Origin: Salinispirillum sp049115955
Lineage (GTDB): Bacteria; Pseudomonadota; Gammaproteobacteria; Pseudomonadales; Natronospirillaceae
Assembly: GCA_049115955.1 (NCBI GenBank)
Contig: JAGDZJ010000014.1
Location: 45,994-109,993, forward strand
Reading direction: 5' to 3'
Length of the DNA stretch: 64,000 nucleotides
Shown piece by piece: positions 43,224 to 50,940 of this stretch. Positions within the stretch are counted from its first letter, which is position 1, and each line of letters starts with the position of its first letter. A program made the position numbers and the translations under genes. Below the pieces are notes generated by a model, which did no database searches, was not told the DNA's origin, and saw only the letters and a list, made by a program, of their open reading frames with translations.

Positions 43224-43637
43224 TCAGTGTGCTTCGCGGGTCATCAGATATTCATCCGGGGTCAGCACAGCCACCTTTGAATCTCTGAAGTCCTTGATAT
43301 TACGGGTGACGATGGCCTTGCATGATGCCGCTCCTGCCGCTGAAGCAACAACTGCATCTTCAAAATCTGCCCAGCCATAAGTTGTAGCCTGCTGCAAAAC
43401 ATCCCAATTCACTGTCGCCACACTAAAATGCTGTAATAACCAACCAATAACCTGATCGGCGGTTTCCCGCTTTTGATATTTAGCGACCAGATAATGTATG
43501 GTCGTCACACTATGACCCGCCAAAGCTGCAGTAACATCACGCTTCAGAATCAAATCGAGCACAGCAGCGGAAGCACGGTAGTGCGGCTCCCTTTTTTGCA
43601 ACACATCCAGTATTACGTTCAGATCAACCAGAATCAT
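43224..43637 (-). CDS. PIN-domain toxin (VapC-like ribonuclease)
   Basis: The 137-residue protein starts MILVDLNVILDVLQKREPH, the typical first acidic strand of PIN nucleases. Further acidic residues lie in WADFEDAVVASAA (about residues 92-104) and in the KDFRD end. It should cleave RNA when free of its antitoxin. It overlaps the antitoxin gene by four bases (ATGA) on the minus strand. Confidence 0.88.
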   Translation of the reverse strand: MILVDLNVILDVLQKREPHYRASAAVLDLILKRDVTAALAGHSVTTIHYLVAKYQKRETADQVIGWLLQHFSVATVNWDVLQQATTYGWADFEDAVVASAAGAASCKAIVTRNIKDFRDSKVAVLTPDEYLMTREAH

Positions 43638-43879
43638 TGGCTGTGCTTCTCGACCAACATCTCTTGATATACCTGTCTGGCATCCAGATCAGTCGGAATA
43701 ATACCCGTAATGAAGTCCAGCTCAGGGGATGGGGCATACTGCTCCAGCGCACGGATGCGCCGCAGATAACGATCAATGACTTCCGTTACACTGAGGCCAT
43801 GCTCACGGGCATAACGCTTCACAAAGTCCACATCCTGTTTGGGCAAACGAATCGTCAGCTTGGTGGTTTCAATGTCCAT
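43634..43879 (-). CDS. Antitoxin (DUF6364-like, ribbon-helix-helix type)
   Basis: The 81-residue protein begins TTKLTIRLPKQDVDFVKRYAREHGLSVTEVIDRYLRRI, a ribbon-helix-helix DNA-binding pattern like DUF6364 antitoxins. The acidic C-terminal tail likely wraps the PIN toxin. GGAGG lies 4 bp before the ATG. It is the first gene of the pair and probably represses it. Confidence 0.87.
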   Translation of the reverse strand: MDIETTKLTIRLPKQDVDFVKRYAREHGLSVTEVIDRYLRRIRALEQYAPSPELDFITGIIPTDLDARQVYQEMLVEKHSQ

Positions 43880-43958
43880 TCATCCTCCGAAGAATACGGC
43901 ATACTTTTCGTAATCGTACGGCAACCTGTCATCAATGTAAAACAATGCCACCGCTTGC

Positions 43959-45326
43959 TCAGTCGTCTTTATACTCTTGCTTCTCCAAGCCGTATTTACG
44001 CATCTTGTCGTACAGGGTTTTACGCGGCAGGCCCAAGTCCGCCATGGTGTCCTTGATAGAGCCCTTCTGGCGCATCAGCGCTTGCTCCACCAGTGTTTTT
44101 TCAAAGCGATCCAACTGCTCGGGCAAGGTCATAAACCCGGGGTTGCTTTCGTTGGTGATGATGCGCTCGAACTCGAACGATCCGCTCTCCCCCATCAGCA
44201 CGTAACGTTCGGCCAAGTTGCGCAGCTCACGCACGTTGCCGGGCCAGTCATAGGTCAACAGGCTGTGCATGCGTTCCCCACTGAGCGGCTGTACTTCGCG
44301 CTTGTACTGCGCACTGGCGACCAAACAGAAGTGGTGCCACAGCAATGGGATGTCGTCTTTGCGCTCCCGCAGCGGCGGAATGTCGACCCGCACGACGTTC
44401 AAGCGGTAATAGAGGTCTTCCCGAAAAATACCCTCATTCGCCAATTCACGCAGGTCTACCTTGGTGGCGGCTAAAATGCGTAGGTCCAAGTCCACCAGCA
44501 CGTTCGAGCCAAGCCGTTCCAGCTTACGCTCTTCCAGTACGCGCAATAAGCGCACCTGCATGGCCATCGGCATGCTTTCAATTTCGTCCAGAAACAGGGT
44601 GCCGCCGTTGGCGTGTTCTAGCTTGCCAATGCGCTGCGCCTTGGCGTCGGTGAAGGCGCCTTTTTCATGGCCGAAGATTTCACTCTCCATGATTGATTCC
44701 GGTACCGCGCCGCAATTGATGGCAACGAATCGGCCGGTGCGCCGAGGGCTGTGCTCATGAATGTAACGGGCCACCAGCTCTTTACCCGTGCCGGTTTCAC
44801 CCTGAATCAGAATATCCGCCGCCGTCGAAGCCACTTGCGCCAACATCTGGCGTAAATGATGAATGTTGTGCGTGTTGCCAATAATACGCGGGCCGGGTGC
44901 GTTGTAGGCTTGTAACTCCAAGCGCAGATTACGGTTCTCCAACGTCAAGCGACGCTTTTCTACCGCACGGTTCACGATGTCGACAATGACGTCGTTGGAA
45001 AACGGCTTCTCTATGAAGTCGTAGGCGCCGTTGCGAATGGCGCTGACCGCCATGGAGATGTCACCGTGTCCGGTGATCAGGATAACCGGGATTTCTCGGT
45101 CAATTTGCTGAATATCTGCCAGCAAATCCAAACCGCTTTTGCCGGGCAAATTGATGTCGGTAACGATGACACCCGGCCAATCCAGATGCAGCATGCTGCC
45201 GATGGCCTGCACACTGCCAAATTCCTTCACGTGAAAGTCGGCTAAACTCAGCGTTTGTGCGATGGCCGCTCTGACGTCCGGTTCATCTTCCACCAAGACA
45301 ATTTCAACTGTGGATCCGTCACTCAT
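43959..45326 (-). CDS. dctD: DctD-like sigma-54-dependent response regulator
   Basis: The 455-residue protein has an N-terminal receiver (phospho-acceptor Asp57 in VIVTDINLPG), a central AAA+ domain and a C-terminal Fis-type helix-turn-helix (SIKDTMADLGLPRKTLYDKMRKYG). The AAA+ domain has Walker A GETGTGKE and Walker B GGTLFLDEIE. The sigma-54 contact loop reads GAFTDA instead of GAFTGA. AGGAG lies 8 bp before the ATG. In rhizobia and pseudomonads DctBD control C4-dicarboxylate uptake; here the sensor gene is directly upstream and overlapping. A sigma-54 promoter exists at the TRAP-TAXI operon in this window. Confidence 0.9.
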   Translation of the reverse strand: MSDGSTVEIVLVEDEPDVRAAIAQTLSLADFHVKEFGSVQAIGSMLHLDWPGVIVTDINLPGKSGLDLLADIQQIDREIPVILITGHGDISMAVSAIRNGAYDFIEKPFSNDVIVDIVNRAVEKRRLTLENRNLRLELQAYNAPGPRIIGNTHNIHHLRQMLAQVASTAADILIQGETGTGKELVARYIHEHSPRRTGRFVAINCGAVPESIMESEIFGHEKGAFTDAKAQRIGKLEHANGGTLFLDEIESMPMAMQVRLLRVLEERKLERLGSNVLVDLDLRILAATKVDLRELANEGIFREDLYYRLNVVRVDIPPLRERKDDIPLLWHHFCLVASAQYKREVQPLSGERMHSLLTYDWPGNVRELRNLAERYVLMGESGSFEFERIITNESNPGFMTLPEQLDRFEKTLVEQALMRQKGSIKDTMADLGLPRKTLYDKMRKYGLEKQEYKDD

Positions 45327-47599
45327 GCCCGTTTCTCCTGTGGCAAAACCTGCCTGTTTTGAGCCACCAGTGGTAGGCGAACGCAAAATTCAGCACCGCC
45401 CAAGCGGCCTGTACGCACCCAGATATCGCCGCCAATAGCATCGACAATGCGATGACTGATAGACAGCCCAAGTCCTAACCCTGCGCCCGCATCTTTGGTG
45501 GTAAAAAACGGTTCAAATAAACGCTCTGCCATGTCGGCTGGCACGCCGGGCCCGTGATCCCCCACGACTACCAACAACTGATCGCTTGGCGTATCGCACG
45601 GCTCGGTATAGATTTCTACTTGTTTAGATGCAGCGTGATTGTCCGTTGTGGCATCCACGGCATTGGCCAACAGGTTCACCAATACTTGCTCCAAGTAAAC
45701 GGTATCACCCTGCACCAGAGTTTCCGCCTCTACGGCAACCTGAACCTGAATGTCTTGCTGCTTGAGGCGCGAACCCATAATGGTTAATGCACCCTGCACG
45801 GCGGCACTCAGACTCACCACGCCGGCCTTGGTTTCACCCTTACGAGAAAACACTTTGAAGCGTGCAATGATATCGCCCATGCGCTGACCCAACTCACTGA
45901 TGCGCGTCATGTTGCTGCGCGCTTCACTGGTTTGGTCTTTGTCCAGGAAGCGAACGGCGTTATCGGCAAACGCCCGAATCGCCGTCAATGGCTGATTCAA
46001 CTCGTGGTTGATACCCGCACTCATTTGCCCAAGTACCGCCAATTTCGCGGTCTGAATCAGTTCTTTCTGGGTGTTTTGGTGTTGCCCGATCTCGTCACGT
46101 AATCGTTGGTTACTGACCAACAGCTCTTGCGTACGCTCTTTCACCCGCCGCTCTAACTCACCCTGCGCCTTTTGCAGTTCTGCTTCGTACTTCTTACGCT
46201 CGGTCATGTCATGCAAGGTAAGCAAGAACTTACGTACGGTCGGCAAGCGCATATCGCTGATGGTCAGTTCCACCGGAATGCTGTGGCCATCGCGGTGCAG
46301 CAAGCCGACTTCGATGGTTTGGTGTTCATGCGTTAAATGATCTGCCAACATCCGCCCCACCAGTGCGGCGAAACGTTGGCTGTCTTCCCGATCCAACAAG
46401 CGTGTAAATGGCTGGTGTGTCAACTCGTTCAACCCGTAATCCAGCATGCGCTCGGCGGTGGGGTTAAATGACTCAATACGAATGGATGCATCCAGCGTAA
46501 CCAACCCGGCTTGCGTGTTGTCGATGATACCGCTGATGTACGCTTGATTATGCCGACTCATCTGCATGGCAACCGTACGTTCACGCAGCATTCTACGGCG
46601 CTGAATCAACGTAAACACGATCAACAGAACAATAATGACCAAAGCAATTGTGAACAACCGAAACAGTTGCACCCGCTCAGTCACTTCCGTCAACGGACTC
46701 AACACCGCAATACGGAAGTCCAGTAATTGAATGGACTGTTCTTGCAGCATGTAGGTCCTGCGACTACTGGACTGCTCGCCCTGCTCAGCGTGCGTCAGAT
46801 CAATCAGATCGATACCGCGATAGGTTCGTTGATTGGCAATCGGCAGCTCTTGGACCACGTTATCGATGTAGCGCTGGCTTTCCAAAATACGCTGTTGCTC
46901 GCTTTCTGAGAGCGGCGTTAACGCGCGATACAGCCATTCTGGCCGTGACGTACTGAACACCACGCCGTCCGGATCCAGCAATACAAATTCGTAAGCTTGA
47001 TTGCGCAGCGCGATCTCGTACTCATCAACGTCTACTTTGACCACCGCGACGCCAATGATATCGTCCTCGTCATAGACTGGATAAGAAAAGTAATAGCCTC
47101 TTATCAGCGACGTTGTACCCAATGCATAGTAACGCGCTGCTTCACCTTGCATGGCGTTTTGAAAGTACGGGCGAAAGCCGAAATTGCCGCCAACGAACGG
47201 CGAGTCCTGATTCCAATTCGAAGCCGCAATGGTTAACCCGCTGGCGTCCATGATGTAACTGTCGGACGCCTCCGTGATCAGGTTGATCTGTTCCAACTCC
47301 AAGTTTAATTTCTGGATTTGCTCGTCGCCACCATCGCGCAACGCTAAGCGCACAGCGTCCATACTGGCCAACAACTTAGGCATATGCTCGTACTTGGTGA
47401 TGCCGCTTTCCACTTGCACGGCTAGGCGGTTCAGTTCAATTTGGCCGCGTTCTGCCAAACGATCTGTCTGGTTTTGGCGGACCCACTCACCACCCACAAC
47501 AACCAGTGCCACAGCCAGCAAGACGCCCACAAACAACACCAACAGGGTGCGTGCTGTAGTGGACTCTCGCCACTTAAAAGACTTCACCATAAACGCCAT
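45323..47599 (-). CDS. dctB: DctB-like membrane sensor histidine kinase
   Basis: This 758-residue kinase has transmembrane helices at about 17-38 and 312-334 enclosing a periplasmic double-Cache-type sensor domain (SYIMDASGLTIAASNW, FRPYFQNAMQGEAARYYALG). A PAS domain (about 345-465), a coiled coil, a HisKA with His532 (GINHELNQPLTAIRAFADNA) and HATPase_c follow. This is the DctB layout for sensing small carboxylates. Its stop codon overlaps the dctD start (ATGA), so the two are co-produced. Confidence 0.9.
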   Translation of the reverse strand: MAFMVKSFKWRESTTARTLLVLFVGVLLAVALVVVGGEWVRQNQTDRLAERGQIELNRLAVQVESGITKYEHMPKLLASMDAVRLALRDGGDEQIQKLNLELEQINLITEASDSYIMDASGLTIAASNWNQDSPFVGGNFGFRPYFQNAMQGEAARYYALGTTSLIRGYYFSYPVYDEDDIIGVAVVKVDVDEYEIALRNQAYEFVLLDPDGVVFSTSRPEWLYRALTPLSESEQQRILESQRYIDNVVQELPIANQRTYRGIDLIDLTHAEQGEQSSSRRTYMLQEQSIQLLDFRIAVLSPLTEVTERVQLFRLFTIALVIIVLLIVFTLIQRRRMLRERTVAMQMSRHNQAYISGIIDNTQAGLVTLDASIRIESFNPTAERMLDYGLNELTHQPFTRLLDREDSQRFAALVGRMLADHLTHEHQTIEVGLLHRDGHSIPVELTISDMRLPTVRKFLLTLHDMTERKKYEAELQKAQGELERRVKERTQELLVSNQRLRDEIGQHQNTQKELIQTAKLAVLGQMSAGINHELNQPLTAIRAFADNAVRFLDKDQTSEARSNMTRISELGQRMGDIIARFKVFSRKGETKAGVVSLSAAVQGALTIMGSRLKQQDIQVQVAVEAETLVQGDTVYLEQVLVNLLANAVDATTDNHAASKQVEIYTEPCDTPSDQLLVVVGDHGPGVPADMAERLFEPFFTTKDAGAGLGLGLSISHRIVDAIGGDIWVRTGRLGGAEFCVRLPLVAQNRQVLPQEKRA

Positions 47600-47632
47600 A
47601 AAAGCACCTAAGTGTACTCATGCCACACCAAC

Positions 47633-48454
47633 TTACAGCTCAAAACGCTGACGCAGGAAACGGGCAATGCCATCCTGATCATGATGTCCTATCACTTCTG
47701 TCGCCATCGCTTTGATTTCATCGATGGCGTTCTCCGGAGCGTATGACTCATCAGCCAGGGCAAATAAACTGGCGTCGTTATCGCCGTCGCCGAAACAGAT
47801 GATGCGTTCAAAGCCCAAATCTTGTTTCAGCAGTTCCACTGCCCCGCCCTTACTGGCAGAGCTGTGATGAATGTCCATCCAGTATGAACCTGCGTCGTAC
47901 AAACCCTGCCCGAAATAGGCCACCAAATGGTCATAGGCTTGAAGGTCTTCGCCAATCGCTTTAACCGCTTCGCCATCGCCCAAAGCACTGATGTTGGTGA
48001 TGCAGGCATCCTGTGGCAGTGCGGTTAGTGGCAATAGAGGCAGGCCTCGGTTGTCACTCAACTCATGCAAAAAGTGCTTGCACGACGCCGAACTTACGGG
48101 CGGGTGATACACCGCGTGCACGCCGTCATCTTCCACCGTGAACACGAAAGGGGTTACCGGATGTTTGGCGAACGACGTCAGTACCGCATCAATTTCTTGC
48201 CGCGTAAGCAAGTTTTGGTGGGTGTAGCCACTCAACCGAGGATCCCAAATCACCACCCCATTTTTATACACATGCGGCAACAAAAAATTGTGCCCGGCCA
48301 AACAGGCTTTAGATGCGTGCAACGTGCGGCCCGTCGCTACGGTGTAGGCGATGTGGCGCTCGCCCAACAGGCGCAATGTTTCGGTGGTGTAGGGCGAAAT
48401 GCGCTGTTGTGCGTTGAGCAGGGTACCGTCAAGATCAAATACGATCAGTTCCAT
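47633..48454 (-). CDS. HAD-IIB (Cof-type) phosphatase
   Basis: The 273-residue protein carries motif I (IVFDLDGTLLN at residues 4-14), motif II Thr in YTVATGRTLHASK, a large alpha/beta cap, and motif III/IV (Lys in SASKGGAVELL, CFGDGDNDASLFAL). Cof-type phosphatases dephosphorylate sugar phosphates, flavin precursors or similar small molecules. The substrate is unknown. It lies 33 bp upstream of the dctB start on the same strand, so it might share its transcript. Confidence 0.92.
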   Translation of the reverse strand: MELIVFDLDGTLLNAQQRISPYTTETLRLLGERHIAYTVATGRTLHASKACLAGHNFLLPHVYKNGVVIWDPRLSGYTHQNLLTRQEIDAVLTSFAKHPVTPFVFTVEDDGVHAVYHPPVSSASCKHFLHELSDNRGLPLLPLTALPQDACITNISALGDGEAVKAIGEDLQAYDHLVAYFGQGLYDAGSYWMDIHHSSASKGGAVELLKQDLGFERIICFGDGDNDASLFALADESYAPENAIDEIKAMATEVIGHHDQDGIARFLRQRFEL

Positions 48455-48485
48455 GAAAAGCCTCTTGCGGACGACGTGAATGCAT

Positions 48486-48531
48486 AAGGAAGCTCTGAAG
48501 TATTCTCGCTGGAATACTTCAGAGCTTCCTT
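48486..48531. terminator. Perfect 20-bp-stem hairpin between chemoreceptor and HAD genes
   Basis: AAGGAAGCTCTGAAGTATTC (48486-48505) is repeated as an exact inverse at 48512-48531 around a TCGCTG loop. It follows the chemoreceptor gene on the minus strand. There is no T-tract, so it may be a terminator, a transcript stabiliser or a mobile-repeat remnant. Confidence 0.7.
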
Positions 48532-48579
48532 GCTAAGTGTCGCATGCCAGCCCCGCCGTCGCCAGTATCATTCCAACGC

Positions 48580-50610
48580 CTACGCCCTGCGAAACTGCAC
48601 AACAATGCTGTCCAAATGCTCGCCCAAACTGGCCAGTCGACGGCTCGCATCGGCGCTCTCTTCTGCTGCTCGTGCTGAATCATCCGTCACGCCGCGAATA
48701 CGTGCCACGCTTTGTGATATTTCGACCGCCGTAGCACTTTGCTGTTCCGCCGCACTGGCAATTTGTGTATTCATGTCGCGTATGGAGGTGACACGGCCAA
48801 TGATGGTGTCGAGGGCATCGGTGGCAGCACTGGCTTTTTCAACCATAGCTTCGCTGGCTTCATGGCAGGTGTTCATCTGCTTAACCACGCTGTCTGTGCC
48901 GTCCAGCACCTTGCCCATAAAGGATTGTATTTCTTCGGTAGACTGATGCGTACGCTGCGCCAGTGTGCGCACTTCATCGGCGACCACGGCAAAACCACGG
49001 CCGCTTTCACCAGCACGCGCGGCTTCTATAGCCGCATTCAACGCCAATAGATTGGTTTGCTCGGATATTGCTTGAATCACTTCCAGCACCTTACCGATCG
49101 AAGCCGTTTGTTCTTTCAACGACGATATGCCCGTCGCCATGCTGTTGAGCTGGCCAGCCAAATTATTGATAGAGGCAATGGTGTCGCCGACGGTGCGTTT
49201 ACCACCTGCCGCATCGTCATCGGCTTGCTCGGCTTCTGTCTGGGCTTGTACCGCATTGCGTGCAATCTCTCGCACGGTGGCCGACATTTCTTCCATTGCC
49301 GCTGCCACTTCGTCGGTTTCATTCTTCTGCTGCTGAGCGCCTTGGCTGGCATTGCTGGTCACCTGCGACAACGCATCAGCCGCCTGCGTCAGTTGCCGCG
49401 AATCGACCTGTATTTGCTCGATGACCGTCTGCAACGTATCAAGAAACTCGTTGGTGTTACTGGCTAGCATGCCCACTTCGTCCCGCGTGGTGACGGGCAA
49501 ACGCCGTCCCAGATCACAATCGCGTTGGCGCAAGCCGCCTACCATATCGCGCATTACAGCATTGGCAGCGATCAACGGTTTCACTACGCCACGGGTGATC
49601 ACAAAGGCCAATCCGCCACCCACTAGCAGCACCACACTCACCAGCAGCAAAGTCATTCGATTGGCGTTGGCCACTTGATCCTCCGACGCCTGTCCCAATG
49701 CCTGTAGATCTTCAAAGATGTCGGATTGAAGGTCGCGCGCGGCGCCCGTCAGCTCAGGCCCTTCGGGCAGAATGTAGTCGTTCATCAAGGTCTGATAATT
49801 GCCACTGACCTGCACCAACTGCGCAAAGGCTTGTTCGTATTGATCCCACGTGTTCGATAGCGACTGAATCATCGGCTGCGTCGCCAAGTCGGCAATGCTA
49901 TCAAAGTCAAAAATGGTATCGCGTGCGTCACCGATCAAGAATCCTGCTTCGCGCTGCGCGGCAGCACTCATGGTGGTGGCAAAAATGCTGACTTGGGTAC
50001 CTGCATTAAGCACCTGAGCTTGTGCCGCAACCGACAGCCGTAAATCCGTGGTTTGCCCACTGGCCAGCGAAGTTTCAACAATACGATCAATATCGCGTCG
50101 TGCTTCCGGCCCTAGATCATCCACCAGCGCACTGCGCAGTCGATCCATTTCACGGTAAGCCACCACCACTTCGTTGTAGAAACGGTCACCGTAATCGGCG
50201 TGCCGAGTAGCCAGTGCCGACAGGCGAGCTCTCCGCTCGTCATCCTGAAACGACGCCAAAGCCTGATTCAATAACTGCTGAGTCACCGCTTGCTGAGTTC
50301 GAAAGGCGTCAACGTCGGCTTCAGAGCCCGTATTGCGAAAACTGTCCACCGCCAAGCGCTCCAAGAAAACAGACTGCATGATGTCAGTCGCCTGCCCGGT
50401 GTTAGGCACCAAATTATGGGTAATCAAGGAACTGCGATCGCCGATGCTGCTCAGGTTCGTCATAGCAATTGAGCCTACTAAGACAAGACATAGCAGCAAC
50501 AAGGCTGGTGCCAACAAGGCTTTGACCATGACGCCCATGCGCAGTTGCCTGAGCATTGGGATTGATGTGTTGCGCTGTTTTTTAGTCGGAGTTTGAGTTT
50601 GCAGGTGCAC
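48580..50610 (-). CDS. Methyl-accepting chemotaxis protein
   Basis: The 676-residue receptor has a first transmembrane helix (about 30-52), a large helical periplasmic domain (about 53-335), a second helix (TLLLVSVVLLVGGGLAFVI), HAMP and a signalling hairpin with the conserved tip ISEQTNLLALNAAIEAARAGESGRGFAVVADEVR. It passes ligand information to CheA/CheW. The start is uncertain: GTG 50610 or ATG 50556, neither with a clear ribosome site. A sigma-54-like promoter lies at 50655-50670 and the 18-bp palindrome shared with the TRAP operon at 50755. Confidence 0.92.
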   Translation of the reverse strand: MHLQTQTPTKKQRNTSIPMLRQLRMGVMVKALLAPALLLLCLVLVGSIAMTNLSSIGDRSSLITHNLVPNTGQATDIMQSVFLERLAVDSFRNTGSEADVDAFRTQQAVTQQLLNQALASFQDDERRARLSALATRHADYGDRFYNEVVVAYREMDRLRSALVDDLGPEARRDIDRIVETSLASGQTTDLRLSVAAQAQVLNAGTQVSIFATTMSAAAQREAGFLIGDARDTIFDFDSIADLATQPMIQSLSNTWDQYEQAFAQLVQVSGNYQTLMNDYILPEGPELTGAARDLQSDIFEDLQALGQASEDQVANANRMTLLLVSVVLLVGGGLAFVITRGVVKPLIAANAVMRDMVGGLRQRDCDLGRRLPVTTRDEVGMLASNTNEFLDTLQTVIEQIQVDSRQLTQAADALSQVTSNASQGAQQQKNETDEVAAAMEEMSATVREIARNAVQAQTEAEQADDDAAGGKRTVGDTIASINNLAGQLNSMATGISSLKEQTASIGKVLEVIQAISEQTNLLALNAAIEAARAGESGRGFAVVADEVRTLAQRTHQSTEEIQSFMGKVLDGTDSVVKQMNTCHEASEAMVEKASAATDALDTIIGRVTSIRDMNTQIASAAEQQSATAVEISQSVARIRGVTDDSARAAEESADASRRLASLGEHLDSIVVQFRRA

Positions 50611-50654
50611 CAGCCAATACCACTCTATTTTAGTTCTTTTAGATTAGGGTCGCT

Positions 50655-50670
50655 TGCAATAACTGGGCCG
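50655..50670 (-). promoter_or_regulatory. Sigma-54-like promoter of the chemoreceptor gene
   Basis: On the minus strand the sequence CGGCCC-AGTTA-TTGCA fits TGGCAC-N5-TTGCW with the invariant GG and GC and correct spacing; two of the six -24 bases differ. Transcription would start near 50644, 34 bases before the GTG at 50610. Confidence 0.5.
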
Positions 50671-50754
50671 CTCCTCAACAAGCAGAGATACGGACTGAAC
50701 AGGGGTTTATGATGGCGGACTTTCACCCATTTTTGCTGTACAGGACTAGAACTA

Positions 50755-50772
50755 TGGGTGGCTAACCACCCA
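50755..50772. promoter_or_regulatory. 18-bp palindrome upstream of the chemoreceptor and penicillin acylase genes
   Basis: TGGGTGG-CTAA-CCACCCA is a perfect dyad identical in both arms to the one at 18736. It is centred about 95 bp upstream of the minus-strand sigma-54-like promoter and 177 bp upstream of the acylase start. The remaining part of the 50611-50940 gap shows no gene. Confidence 0.6.
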
Positions 50773-50940
50773 GACATCGACCGTTAATCCCGATTAACAC
50801 AAAGCCATTATTGCCAATGGATAGAGTTTGTTTGAGCAAATCTCGTTAAGCCTTTTTCTTCCATCGGGCTTGTGTTATTCGTACTGCGTTTGCCTCATGC
50901 TCCAGATCGAACAAGAACCATACCGTCTCAAGGATATGCA

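Noticed and set aside
43637..44056. Plus-strand frame opposite the antitoxin and DctD genes
   Set aside because: Shadow of two well-supported minus-strand genes; no family pattern.
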